Below, one piece after another: positions 30,031 to 38,410 of a stretch of DNA of 64,000 nucleotides. Origin of the DNA: Alloalcanivorax profundimaris (GTDB lineage Bacteria; Pseudomonadota; Gammaproteobacteria; Pseudomonadales; Alcanivoracaceae); NCBI RefSeq assembly GCF_015265435.1, contig NZ_JABJWH010000001.1:86562-150561 (forward strand), read 5' to 3'. A program made the translations under genes and the position numbers. Within the stretch, counting starts at the first letter, position 1. Each line of letters starts with the position of its first letter. The notes under the pieces were generated by a model, which saw nothing but the letters and a program-made list of their open reading frames with translations, was not told the origin of the DNA and searched no databases.

Positions 30031-31173
30031 CTAGAGCCCCAGCCGCTTGGCGATCACCTCGTTCATGATCTCGTAGGTGCCGCCGCCGATGGAGAGGATG
30101 CGGTTGTCGCGGAACAGCCGCTCCACCACGGTGCCGCGCATGTAGCCGGCGCCGCCGAAGATCTGCACCGCGTCCCAGGTGACCCGGTCGGCGCACTGGG
30201 TGGCCTGGTTCTTGGCCATGGACACGTCCAGCACGCAGTCCTCGCCGTTGGCGATGCGCGCCGCGGTGCGGTAGGTGAATTCCCGGCTCACCGCCACCTG
30301 GGTGGCCATTTCCGCCAGCTTGTGGCGGGTCACCTGAAAGCCGGCAATGGGCCGCCCGAAGGCCTGGCGTTCCTTGGCGTAGGCCATGGCTTCCTCCAGG
30401 GCCACCTGGGCGGTCATGTTGGCGGTCACCGCCAGGATCAGCCGCTCCATCTGGAAGTTGCTCATGATGCAGTAGAAGCCGCCGTTCTCCGGGCCGATCA
30501 GGTTTTCCGCCGGCACCCGGCAGTCCTCGAAATACAGTTCGGCGGTGTCGGACGCCCACCAGCCCATCTTCTTCAGCTCCCGGCCCACGGTGAAGCCCGG
30601 GGTGCCCTTCTCGACCAGTAGCAGGGAGACGCCGCCGAAGCCGGCGTCGCCGGTGCGTACCGCCACCGTGTAGTAGTCCGCGCGCACGCCGCTGGTGATG
30701 AAGGTCTTGGCGCCGTTCACCACATAGTGGTCGCCGTCACGGGTGGCCTTGGTGCGCAGGTTGGCCACGTCGGAGCCGCCGCCGGGCTCGGTGATCGCCA
30801 GGGCGGCGATCTGGTCACCGGCCAGCACCGCCGGCACCACCCGTTCCTGCAGGGCCTCGGAGCCCCACTTCCACACCGGCGGCAGGCCGATGTCCAGGGA
30901 GCCCAGGCTGGCGCCCACGCCGCCGGAAGTGCAGCGGGTGATTTCCTCGCAGGCGGCCACCTTCATGAACACGTCCTCGCCGCTGCCGCCCCAGCGTTCC
31001 GGGGCGCCGATGCCGAGGATGCCGGCGTCCGCCGCCTTCTTGTACAGCTCCCGGGGGAAGGTGCCGGCCTCCTCCCAGTCGTTCACCTGGGGAAGGATCT
31101 CGCGTTCCACGAACTTGCGCACGGTGTCGCGCACCATGCCGTGGGTTTCATTGAAGTAGGACAGGTCGGCCAC
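30031..31173 (-). CDS. Acyl-CoA dehydrogenase
   Basis: FAD-dependent enzyme of the acyl-CoA dehydrogenase family, 380 residues with the start used here. FAD/substrate signatures ALAITEPGGGSDVANLRTKA and the C-terminal FGGAGYMRGTVVERLFRD are present. I prefer the GTG at 31173, which follows AGGAG by 5 nt and gives the normal N-terminus (V)ADLSYFNETHG. An ATG at 31221 touches a 22-bp palindrome and adds 16 Pro/Gln-rich residues. Chain-length specificity cannot be told from sequence. Confidence 0.9.
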   Translation of the reverse strand: MADLSYFNETHGMVRDTVRKFVEREILPQVNDWEEAGTFPRELYKKAADAGILGIGAPERWGGSGEDVFMKVAACEEITRCTSGGVGASLGSLDIGLPPVWKWGSEALQERVVPAVLAGDQIAALAITEPGGGSDVANLRTKATRDGDHYVVNGAKTFITSGVRADYYTVAVRTGDAGFGGVSLLLVEKGTPGFTVGRELKKMGWWASDTAELYFEDCRVPAENLIGPENGGFYCIMSNFQMERLILAVTANMTAQVALEEAMAYAKERQAFGRPIAGFQVTRHKLAEMATQVAVSREFTYRTAARIANGEDCVLDVSMAKNQATQCADRVTWDAVQIFGGAGYMRGTVVERLFRDNRILSIGGGTYEIMNEVIAKRLGL

Positions 31174-31221
31174 GGTCACTCCTTGTTCTTGAATCGGGGG
31201 GGGCTGGATGGGGCGCGCCAT

Positions 31222-31243
31222 AAACCAAGCGCTTGCTTGGTTT
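31222..31243. promoter_or_regulatory. TetR-type operator palindrome
   Basis: AAACCAAGC-GCTT-GCTTGGTTT is a perfect 9-bp inverted repeat about 50 bp upstream of the acyl-CoA dehydrogenase start. CCAAGC/GCTTGG palindromes are common targets of TetR-family regulators of fatty acid catabolism. No TetR gene is in the window. Confidence 0.6.
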
Positions 31244-31295
31244 CGAGGATAGCAAAATCCCGATGGGGTGTGCCATGGATTAGGGATTGGTGCGG

Positions 31296-31372
31296 ATCGC
31301 GACTGAAGTCGCTCCTACAGCATCAAAGACCGCTGTAGGAGCGACCGGGCGGCGTTCCGCTTCAGTCGCGAT
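31296..31372. repeat. REP pair with short left and long right arm
   Basis: The left arm is the short form (31296-31320). The right arm from about 31334 is the long form, TGTAGGAGCGACCGGGCGGC then GTTCCGCTTCAGTCGCGAT. This is the mirror image of the arrangement at 21553-21626. It lies between the dehydrogenase promoter region and the end of the mutase gene. Confidence 0.8.
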
Positions 31373-31393
31373 AGGGAGGTGGCAGCGGTGGGC

Positions 31394-32767
31394 TCAGCCG
31401 ACGGCCTGAATGGCCTGCTCGATGGCGGCTTCGAAGCGCTGGCGGATGCGCGCCAGGGTGGCGTCGTCGCGGGCTTCGTAGCGGGTCACCAGCTTCGGCG
31501 AGGTGTTGGAAGCGCGACACAGGCCCCAGCCGTCGGCGTAGTCCATGCGAATGCCGTCGATCACGCGGCGCTCGCCGTCGCCCAGGTCGGCGTGTTCCTG
31601 CAGGTACTCGATGATGGCGAACTTGTTCTCCTCGGTGACCTGGATCTGGATCTCCGGGGTGGAGTGCAGCCTGGGGAAGCGCTGGAAGAAGCTCACCGCG
31701 TCGCCGTCATGGCGGCTGAGAATACCCAGCAGCCGGGCCGCCGCCAGGGTGGCGTCGTCGAAGCCGTACCAGTCCTCGGCGAAGAAGATGTGGCCGCTCA
31801 TCTCACCGGCCAGCAGGGCGCCGGTTTCCTTCATGCGCGCCTTGATCAGCGAGTGGCCGGTGCGCCACATTTCCGGCTCGCCGCCGGCCTTCCTGATCAC
31901 GTCGAACAGTTCACCGGTGCATTTCACGTCGAAGATCACCTTGGCGCCGGGTACCCGGGAAACCAGGTCCTCGGCCAGGGCCATGAGCAGGATGTCCGGG
32001 TAGACCACCTCGCCGTCGGGGAGCACCACGCCGAGTCGGTCGCCGTCGCCGTCGAAGGCCAGGCCCAGATCGGCGTTTTCCTCGCGGACGGTGGCGATCA
32101 GATCCTTGAGGGTCTCGATGTCGCCCGGGTCCGGATGATGGTTGGGGAAGGTGCCGTCCACGTCCGCGTACAGGGGCACCACGTCGCAGCCGAGCAGCAT
32201 CAGCGCTTCCGGGGCGGTGACGCCGGCGGCGCCGTTGCCGCAGTCCACCACCACCTTCAGCGGCCGCGCCAGCTGGTGACGGCGCTGCACCGCGTTCAGG
32301 TAGGCGGGCAGCACGTCCCGTTGCTCGCGGCTGCCCTCCCCTTCGCTGAAGTCGCCCTGCTGGATGCGGGTCTTGAGCGCCTGGATGGCGTCGCCGGACA
32401 GGGCGGTGCCCTGAATGACGACCTTGAAGCCGTTGTAGTCCGGCGGATTGTGGCTGCCGGTGACCATCACGCCGGAGTCGGCGTCGTGGTAATGATGGGT
32501 GGCGAAGTACAGCACCGGGGTGGGCACCAGGCCCACTTCCACCACGTTGCAGCCGCTCGCCTGCAGACCCTTGGCGAGGCCGTCCACCAGCGCCGGCGAG
32601 GACAATCGGCCATCGCGGCCCACCGCCACGGTGTCGCCGCCCTTGGCGCGCACTTCCGAGCCGATGGCCAGGCCGATCAGCCGCGCCGCGTCCACGGTGA
32701 GGGTGTCCTCGTAGATGCCGCGGATGTCGTAGGCGCGGAACAGGGTATCGGACAGTTCGGTGCTCAT
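31394..32767 (-). CDS. algC: Phosphomannomutase/phosphoglucomutase
   Basis: Alpha-D-phosphohexomutase of 457 residues, interconverting hexose 6- and 1-phosphates. The phosphoserine loop is MVTGSHNPPDYNGFK, the metal loop DGDGDRLGV and the sugar loop GEMSGHIFF. It is the AlgC/PGM type of Pseudomonas, able to use glucose or mannose phosphates. AAGGA lies 8 nt before ATG at 32767. Here it is the last gene of the cellulose train, giving glucose-1-phosphate for GalU. Confidence 0.92.
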   Translation of the reverse strand: MSTELSDTLFRAYDIRGIYEDTLTVDAARLIGLAIGSEVRAKGGDTVAVGRDGRLSSPALVDGLAKGLQASGCNVVEVGLVPTPVLYFATHHYHDADSGVMVTGSHNPPDYNGFKVVIQGTALSGDAIQALKTRIQQGDFSEGEGSREQRDVLPAYLNAVQRRHQLARPLKVVVDCGNGAAGVTAPEALMLLGCDVVPLYADVDGTFPNHHPDPGDIETLKDLIATVREENADLGLAFDGDGDRLGVVLPDGEVVYPDILLMALAEDLVSRVPGAKVIFDVKCTGELFDVIRKAGGEPEMWRTGHSLIKARMKETGALLAGEMSGHIFFAEDWYGFDDATLAAARLLGILSRHDGDAVSFFQRFPRLHSTPEIQIQVTEENKFAIIEYLQEHADLGDGERRVIDGIRMDYADGWGLCRASNTSPKLVTRYEARDDATLARIRQRFEAAIEQAIQAVG

Positions 32768-32807
32768 TAGCAAATCCTTTTATCAGGCGCCGCTTCACGG
32801 CGCGTTG

Positions 32808-32874
32808 CAGGATGCAGGATACAGGATGAAAGGGCAGGCTTCGTGCCCCCCCTGTTCCTGTATCCTGCATCCTG
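32808..32874. repeat. Inverted pair of 7-nt iterated repeats (GGATRCA type)
   Basis: Left arm CAGGATGCAGGATACAGGA (32808-32826) and its exact reverse complement (32856-32874) are separated by 29 nt, giving a 19-bp stem. Further heptamer-like units continue beyond both arms. It lies in the 133-bp gap between pgi and the mutase gene, and could attenuate or stabilise the transcript there. Same unit as at 3051-3217. Confidence 0.85.
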
Positions 32875-32900
32875 AATCCTGAATCGAGCCGCGAAGCGGC

Positions 32901-34559
32901 TTAGGTTTGTTGTTGGCGGACGTAGCCGGCCAGCGCTCGGGTGGAGGCGTCCAGGCCGTCGCTGCCCTCGCCGTTCTCCAGTACCCGGATCATATCCTTG
33001 GCGATTTTCTTGCCCATTTCCACACCCCACTGGTCGAAAGGGTTGATGCCCCACAGCACCGCCTGCACGAACACCTTGTGCTCGTAGAGCGCCACCAGCG
33101 CGCCCAGGTGATACGGCGTCAGTTCGTCCATAAGGAGGGTGGTGCTGGGCTGGTTGCCCCGGTAGCGCTTGTAGGCCGGGGTGTCGCCGCCCTCCTCCAG
33201 GGCCCGGTCGCCCAGGGCCAGCAGGCGCGATTGCGCCAGGCAGTTGGCCAGGGTCAGGGTGTGCTGCTCCTCCAGGGGCTGCAGTTCGGCGCTGTTGCCA
33301 TTGCGGCCATGGCGGGCGGCGGCGATGAACTCACAGGCCACCGGCTGGGTGCCCTGGTGCAGCAGCTGATAGAAAGCGTGCTGGGCGTTCGGCCCCACCT
33401 CGCCCCAGATCACCGGGCAGGTATGGTAGTCCACCAGCTCGCCGTCCCGGTCCACGGACTTGCCGTTGGATTCCATCTCCAGCTGCTCCACGTACGCCGG
33501 CCAGTGCTTGAGGCGACCGTCGTAGGGCAGCACCGCGCGGGCGGTGATGTCCAGGTAGTTCAGGTTCCACACGTCGATCAGGCCCATGAGCACCGGCAGG
33601 TTGGCCTCCCAGGGCGCCTCGCGGAAGTGCCGGTCCAGGTCGTGGGCGCCGGCCAGCAACTCGCGAAAACCGTCCATGCCGATGGTCAACGCGATCGGCA
33701 GGCCGATGGTGGACCACAGCGAATAGCGGCCGCCCACCCATTCCCAGAACAGCAGCTGGTTGTCCTCGTGGATGCCCCACTCGCTCATACGCTCGGGCAT
33801 GGCGGACACACCGATGAAGTGGCAGCGCAGCACGGCGCCGTTGCGGTCCGGGAACGCCTGCTCCAGCCAGTAGCGAGCGGTGGCCGCGTTGCTGAGAGTG
33901 TCCACGGTGGTGAAGGATTTCGAGGACAGCACGATCAGGGTGGTGGCCGGGTTGAGTTCGTCGAGCAGCGGCGCGATCTGGCTGCCATCCATGGACGACA
34001 CGAAATGCAAGCGCGGGCGCTTGCCCCGGTCCGGCCGGTGCTCGTGGAGCGCCACCGAGGCCATCAGCGGCCCCAGGTCGGAGCCGCCCACGCCCATGTT
34101 GACCACGTCGGTGATGGCATCGCCTTCGCAACCGCGCCACTGGCCGGACAGAATTCGCGTGACCATGCGCTCCATGCGCGCCAGCTGGTCGCGCACCGGA
34201 TCGTCCTCGCCCTCGGCACGGTCCGGCTCACGCAGGCGCCAGTGCATGGCGGCGCGGCCCTCGGTCCAGTTCACCTCACCGCCCTCGAACAGGCAGCGCA
34301 TCCAGGCATCCAGTCCGCGGGCGGTGGCCAGACCACGCAATTTATCCAGGGTGGCGGGGTCGAGTCGCTGCTTGCTGAAATCGGCGAGCAGACCGCAGGC
34401 ACTCAGGCTCAGGCGCTGGAAGCGCTCCGGGTCGCCGGCGAACAGATCCGCCAGGTGCCAGTGGCGGGCCTGGCCGGCGTGCTCGCGCAGGGCCTGGTCG
34501 GCATCCCGCTCGGCGTCGGCGTCGTGCAGGGGCAGTTGGTGCGAGGGGAAGGCGTTCAT
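32901..34559 (-). CDS. pgi: Glucose-6-phosphate isomerase
   Basis: Interconverts fructose-6-phosphate and glucose-6-phosphate, 552 residues. Signature segments are [27 protein letters not shown] and the C-terminal [13 protein letters not shown]. The start overlaps the stop of the UDP-glucose dehydrogenase-like gene (TGATG). Its location in the cellulose train joins it to Pgm and GalU as the route from fructose-6-phosphate to UDP-glucose. Confidence 0.96.
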   Translation of the reverse strand: MNAFPSHQLPLHDADAERDADQALREHAGQARHWHLADLFAGDPERFQRLSLSACGLLADFSKQRLDPATLDKLRGLATARGLDAWMRCLFEGGEVNWTEGRAAMHWRLREPDRAEGEDDPVRDQLARMERMVTRILSGQWRGCEGDAITDVVNMGVGGSDLGPLMASVALHEHRPDRGKRPRLHFVSSMDGSQIAPLLDELNPATTLIVLSSKSFTTVDTLSNAATARYWLEQAFPDRNGAVLRCHFIGVSAMPERMSEWGIHEDNQLLFWEWVGGRYSLWSTIGLPIALTIGMDGFRELLAGAHDLDRHFREAPWEANLPVLMGLIDVWNLNYLDITARAVLPYDGRLKHWPAYVEQLEMESNGKSVDRDGELVDYHTCPVIWGEVGPNAQHAFYQLLHQGTQPVACEFIAAARHGRNGNSAELQPLEEQHTLTLANCLAQSRLLALGDRALEEGGDTPAYKRYRGNQPSTTLLMDELTPYHLGALVALYEHKVFVQAVLWGINPFDQWGVEMGKKIAKDMIRVLENGEGSDGLDASTRALAGYVRQQQT

Positions 34560-35863
34560 CAGCTTCTCCCGATGCCGTAGTAGGTGAAGCCCTGGCGCGT
34601 CACGTACGCCGGGTCGTAGATGTTGCGGCCGTCCAGGATCAGGGGCGTGCGCATGGCCGCCTTGAGGTCATCCCAATCCGGGCCCCAGTAGGCCTTCCAT
34701 TCAGTGACCAGCATCATGGCGTCACTGTCCCGGGCGGCATCGTAGGGGTCGTCGTGCAGGGTCAGGGTGCCTTTGTCCCGGGCCCAGGCGGCCAGCTCCG
34801 GCAGCGCCAGGGGGTCGTGCACGTGCACGTCCACGCCCTGGGCCCAGAGCGCCTCGATCAGACGCAACGCCGGACCGTTGTCCACCCGATCGGAACCGGG
34901 CTTGAAGGCGGCGCCCCACAGGGTCACCCGGCGCCGGTCCACCTCGCCTTCGTAATGACGCCAGAACTTACGGAACAGTACTTCCTTCTGGCGCTCGTTG
35001 ATCTGCAGCACCTGCTCGAGCAACTCAGCGCCCACCCGGCGCCGGCGCAGAGTGTCGGTAAGGTTCATCACGTCGCGGCTGAAGCCCGGCCCGCCGAACC
35101 CGCAACCGGCGTACAGATAAGCTTCGCCGATGCGCGGGTCGGAGCCCACGCCCTGGCGAATCACATCGATGTCCACGCCCAGTTCCTCGGCCAGCAGCGC
35201 CATGTCGTTCATGTAGCTAAGCCGGGTAGCGAGCATGCCGCTGATCGCCACCTTGGTGAATTCCGCCTCGCGGGGTTGCATCACCTGCAACACGTCCCGG
35301 CGCCGGTTGTAGGGGCGCAGGATTTCGCGCATCAGCACTTCCGCCTCGCGATCATCGCAGCCCAGCAGCAGATGATGGGGGCGGGTGAAGGACGACAGCG
35401 CCATGCCTTCCTGCAAGGTGTCGGGCAAGCACACCACCGGGGTAGCGGCGCCCTGCTCGCGCAGCCGCGCCTGCAGTTCCTCGGTGCTGCCCACCGGGAA
35501 CACGCTCTGGTTGATCAGAAGGCGCGCGCCGCCGCGCCCGGCCCAGTCCGCCAGGTGGCCGGCGCGATCCTGGTCGCCGGGCTGCAGGGCCAGGCACACC
35601 ACCGGCGCCGGTTCGCTCACCGCCGGTTCGCCATTGGGGTCGGCCAGGCCCGGTTCGTCGGTGCGGCAGTCCAGCCGCCCGGCGCGGCGCTGGGCGGTAA
35701 CCAGTTCCGCCAGCCCCGGTTCCTGGTAGAGCACCCGGCCATCGTCCAGGGCCCGGGCCACCCGGCCCGGCGGCAGCCACCAGCGCACCCGGTGGCCGCT
35801 TTGCGCGAAGGCGGCGGCGGTGACCATGGCGCACAGGGTGTCGCCGAACATGTCGATACGCAT
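34559..35863 (-). CDS. UDP-glucose 6-dehydrogenase-like protein, probable pseudoenzyme
   Basis: 434-residue homologue of UDP-glucose dehydrogenase; fold landmarks include [50 protein letters not shown] and HDP. Key residues are lost. The motif normally written GFGGSCFPKD reads [10 protein letters not shown], so the catalytic Cys (Cys260 in the Streptococcus pyogenes enzyme) is Gly260 and its Lys neighbour is Arg263. The asparagine after catalytic Lys204 is Ser208. The NAD loop GxGYVG at the N-terminus is GDTLCA (residues 7-12). Lys204 and Asp264 remain. The gene is full length with no frameshift and is embedded between galU and pgi. I infer a non-catalytic role, perhaps UDP-glucose binding; a redirected activity is possible. 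Confidence 0.85.
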   Translation of the reverse strand: MRIDMFGDTLCAMVTAAAFAQSGHRVRWWLPPGRVARALDDGRVLYQEPGLAELVTAQRRAGRLDCRTDEPGLADPNGEPAVSEPAPVVCLALQPGDQDRAGHLADWAGRGGARLLINQSVFPVGSTEELQARLREQGAATPVVCLPDTLQEGMALSSFTRPHHLLLGCDDREAEVLMREILRPYNRRRDVLQVMQPREAEFTKVAISGMLATRLSYMNDMALLAEELGVDIDVIRQGVGSDPRIGEAYLYAGCGFGGPGFSRDVMNLTDTLRRRRVGAELLEQVLQINERQKEVLFRKFWRHYEGEVDRRRVTLWGAAFKPGSDRVDNGPALRLIEALWAQGVDVHVHDPLALPELAAWARDKGTLTLHDDPYDAARDSDAMMLVTEWKAYWGPDWDDLKAAMRTPLILDGRNIYDPAYVTRQGFTYYGIGRS

Positions 35864-35891
35864 TTATGGCTCCTTTGCAATGCGTTCCGCT

Positions 35892-36773
35892 TTAGCCGCG
35901 ATTCGCCTGTGCGATCAGATCGCGGGCGGCGCCACCGATCTCCGGGTGCTTGAGCGCGTAATGCAGAATCGCTTCCAGATAGCCTTCCTTGCTGCCGCAA
36001 TCAAAGGTGCGCCCCAGCATGGCGTAGGCCTCCACCGGCGCCTGCTGGATCAGCGTGGCCAGGGCGTCGGTGAGCTGGATCTCGTCGCCGGCGCCCGGCG
36101 GCGTGTTCGCCAGCAGGTCCATGACCCCCGGCGGCAGCACATAGCGGCCCACCACGGACAGGTTGGAGGGCGCGTCCTCGCGGGCCGGCTTTTCCACCAC
36201 GCCGCGCATCGGCGCGCTGTCGCCGGCCGCCGGTGGCGCGCCGTCCAGGTCGGCGATGCCGTACTTGTGCACCAGCTCGTCGGGCACCTTCTCCACCATG
36301 ATCTGGGCGGCGCCGCCGTCGTCGAAACGGCGGATCATGTTGGCCAGATCATTGCCACGGCCGTCGTCGTCCACCAGCACGTCCGGCAGGATCACCACGA
36401 ACGGCTCGCCGGCCACCGCGTTGCGTGCCTGCCACACCGCGTGGCCCAGGCCCAGGGGCGGCCCCTGGCGCACGCTGATCACCTGCACGCCCTCGGGTAG
36501 CGGCTTGCTCACGGTTTCCAGCAGGTCGGTCTTGCCCTTGGCTTCGAGCTGGGCTTCCAGCTCCGGATGGCCGTCGAAGAAATTCTCGATGGCGGTCTTG
36601 CTGGCGTGGCTGACCAGGATGATCTCGGTAATGCCGGCGTTGACCGCCTCCTCCACCACGTAATCAATGGCGGGCCGATCCACGATCGGCAGCATTTCCT
36701 TCGGGATCGACTTGGAGGCCGGCAGCATGCGGGTTCCAAACCCGGCCACCGGAATAACCGCTTTCCTGACCAT
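35892..36773 (-). CDS. galU: UTP-glucose-1-phosphate uridylyltransferase
   Basis: Makes UDP-glucose from UTP and glucose-1-phosphate, 293 residues. The nucleotidyl motif is VIPVAGFGTRMLPASKSIPK, with VVEEAVNAGI, VILPDVLVDD and FDCGSKEGYL typical of GalU. It supplies the donor for the cellulose synthase encoded upstream. AAAGGAG precedes the ATG. A weak terminator-like hairpin (36791-36813) lies between it and bcsZ. Confidence 0.95.
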   Translation of the reverse strand: MVRKAVIPVAGFGTRMLPASKSIPKEMLPIVDRPAIDYVVEEAVNAGITEIILVSHASKTAIENFFDGHPELEAQLEAKGKTDLLETVSKPLPEGVQVISVRQGPPLGLGHAVWQARNAVAGEPFVVILPDVLVDDDGRGNDLANMIRRFDDGGAAQIMVEKVPDELVHKYGIADLDGAPPAAGDSAPMRGVVEKPAREDAPSNLSVVGRYVLPPGVMDLLANTPPGAGDEIQLTDALATLIQQAPVEAYAMLGRTFDCGSKEGYLEAILHYALKHPEIGGAARDLIAQANRG

Positions 36774-36790
36774 GAAGACTCCTTTGCAAC

Positions 36791-36813
36791 AAAAACGCGG
36801 GGCCCCGTGCCCC
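36791..36813 (-). terminator. Weak terminator or attenuator between bcsZ and galU
   Basis: On the minus strand GGGGC-5 nt-GCCCC is followed shortly by GCGTTTTTG. It could reduce read-through from the cellulose genes into galU, or process the mRNA. The stem is only 5 bp. Confidence 0.35.
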
Positions 36814-36880
36814 CTTTCCCCATTATGGAACCAGGAGAGCCGCCCGGCGTTCCGAACCGAAGTCGCGCCTCCCGGCCTAA

Positions 36881-37945
36881 TTACAGTTTTTTACGCTCCA
36901 GGACGCCTCGCAGCGGCGCCGGCTGGAACGCCATGCGGCTGAGCATCAACAGCGAGGCGCTGTAGTAATCGTCGTCCGGTTGCGGCGCCAGCGGAATCGA
37001 ATCGCCGTTGCCAAGCATCAGCGCGCGCACCGCCAGCCCACCCCGGGAAAGCGGAAAATCGGCGCTTTCACCGGTTTCCAGATCGACCCAGGCCGGCGGC
37101 CGGGGGCGCATCCAGAAACGGCGCACGCCATCCAGCAGGGCCACGTCACCGAGCCCCATCCAGTAAAAATACAACGGCACGCGCACCGCTTCGAAGCCGA
37201 AGCGCGGCGGCCATTGCTCCGCCAGGCTGAGCGCGCCCTGCTGATCCAGGCGCACCCAGTCCGGCGGCAGTTTGCGGCCGCCCTTGCGGGCCAGCTCGAT
37301 CAGACGGATGCCATCGTACATCAAACGCCGCCAGGGACCGCCCGGGTCCAGCCGCGCGAAGCAGTCCAGCGCCGGCATCACATAATAGGAGGGATTCAGG
37401 TTGACGTAACCGTCGTGCTGGAAGCCGGTGCGCCCGGGCAGCAGCACCTGGTAGCCGCCGTATTCGATGATCAGGTGGCGGCGGATCGCCTCGCGCAGGC
37501 GTTCGGAGTCGAGCCGGTAGCGGGGGCGCTCCCAGTGGCGCCCCGCCAGCTCCAGGGCCCAGGCGATCAGCAGGTCGCCGTCGGTGGCGTTGTTGGGGTC
37601 CATGGCGGCCGGGTCGGCGCCGGGGTCGAAGCGCCAGGTGTAGAGGCCGTCCACCTTGCGGCGCAGATGCTCGCGGGTCCAGTCGTAGAGGGCGTCGAAG
37701 CGGTCCGGGTCATCGAAGTACACCGCCATCAGCATGCCCCAGCCCTGCCCTTCGGTGTGGCTGATGTTGCCGTTGCCGGTGTCCACCACCCGGCCTTCGC
37801 GGGTAATGAAGCGGTCTTGATAGGTTCGCCAGCCCGGGTCGGTGGCGGCGGCGGCCGGTGCGGCCAGGCTCAGTGCCAGCCCGACCAGCGCGCAGAGGAA
37901 AGCGGCCAGTGGCGCTCTCGCAACGTCACCATCGTCAACAGCCAT
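36881..37945 (-). CDS. bcsZ: Periplasmic endo-beta-1,4-glucanase BcsZ (GH8)
   Basis: Glycoside hydrolase family 8 cellulase that trims nascent cellulose in the periplasm, 354 residues. A signal-like hydrophobic stretch (LAAFLCALVGLALSLAAPAA) ends near AAAATDPGW. The catalytic acid lies in ISHTEGQGWGMLMAVYFDD, and NNATDGDLLIAWALELAGRH is a second family block. The ATG at 37945 lies inside the end of bcsD (11-bp overlap), giving a proper signal peptide; the frame is open further up but that is bcsD out of frame. Confidence 0.93.
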   Translation of the reverse strand: MAVDDGDVARAPLAAFLCALVGLALSLAAPAAAATDPGWRTYQDRFITREGRVVDTGNGNISHTEGQGWGMLMAVYFDDPDRFDALYDWTREHLRRKVDGLYTWRFDPGADPAAMDPNNATDGDLLIAWALELAGRHWERPRYRLDSERLREAIRRHLIIEYGGYQVLLPGRTGFQHDGYVNLNPSYYVMPALDCFARLDPGGPWRRLMYDGIRLIELARKGGRKLPPDWVRLDQQGALSLAEQWPPRFGFEAVRVPLYFYWMGLGDVALLDGVRRFWMRPRPPAWVDLETGESADFPLSRGGLAVRALMLGNGDSIPLAPQPDDDYYSASLLMLSRMAFQPAPLRGVLERKKL

Positions 37946-38408
37946 AACAGAATTCCAGCGGCCCTTCCGAGTTGGCCTTGAGTACCTGTACCTGCACGGC
38001 GCCGTCCCCGCCCTGGTCCCGCAGCCAGGCGTTGTAGGCCCCGGCCAGCAGCGCCGCCAGCGCGGCGGCCCAGGTATCCTTGGCCGCGCCGTCCAGGCGC
38101 GGCCAGGCATCGTGGGCGATCACGATCATGTCCGATTCCGCGTAGAACTGGCACCAGCCCCAGTCGAGCTCACGCCAGCGGCGGTTCACCGCCGCTTCCA
38201 GCCCTTCCAGGGTGTCCTGCTCGTCGATGGGCAGATCCGAAGCGATCTTGGCGCCCAGGTGGCCGAAGAACGCCAGCATTTCCTCGCTGCCAGCGCTGGC
38301 GTTGAGCTCCTCCACCAGGGCCGTCATGAACAGCCGCCACTGGCCGCTGAACTGCCGCCCCCGGTAGTACTCCAGGCTGCGCGCCTGGTGGGCGCTCTTC
38401 TTATCCAT
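37935..38408 (-). CDS. bcsD: Cellulose synthase subunit BcsD
   Basis: 157-residue protein of the BcsD family, which forms octameric rings in the periplasm (Komagataeibacter) that organise glucan chains. Features seen: EYYRGRQFSGQWRLFMTALV at the start, HLGAKIASDLP, LDWGWCQF, and a C-terminal FCYGC. No signal peptide, as is usual for BcsD. ATG at 38408, 2 bp after the bcsC stop. BcsD marks a type I bcs operon. Confidence 0.88.
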   Translation of the reverse strand: MDKKSAHQARSLEYYRGRQFSGQWRLFMTALVEELNASAGSEEMLAFFGHLGAKIASDLPIDEQDTLEGLEAAVNRRWRELDWGWCQFYAESDMIVIAHDAWPRLDGAAKDTWAAALAALLAGAYNAWLRDQGGDGAVQVQVLKANSEGPLEFCYGC

Positions 38409-38410
38409 GA

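Noticed and set aside
34559..35863. Plain annotation as functional UDP-glucose 6-dehydrogenase
   Set aside because: The nucleophilic cysteine and two of three NAD-loop glycines are absent.
35882..35902. REP copy upstream of the UDP-glucose dehydrogenase-like gene
   Set aside because: Only about half an arm (TTTAGCCGCGATT) is present; too degenerate to list as an element.
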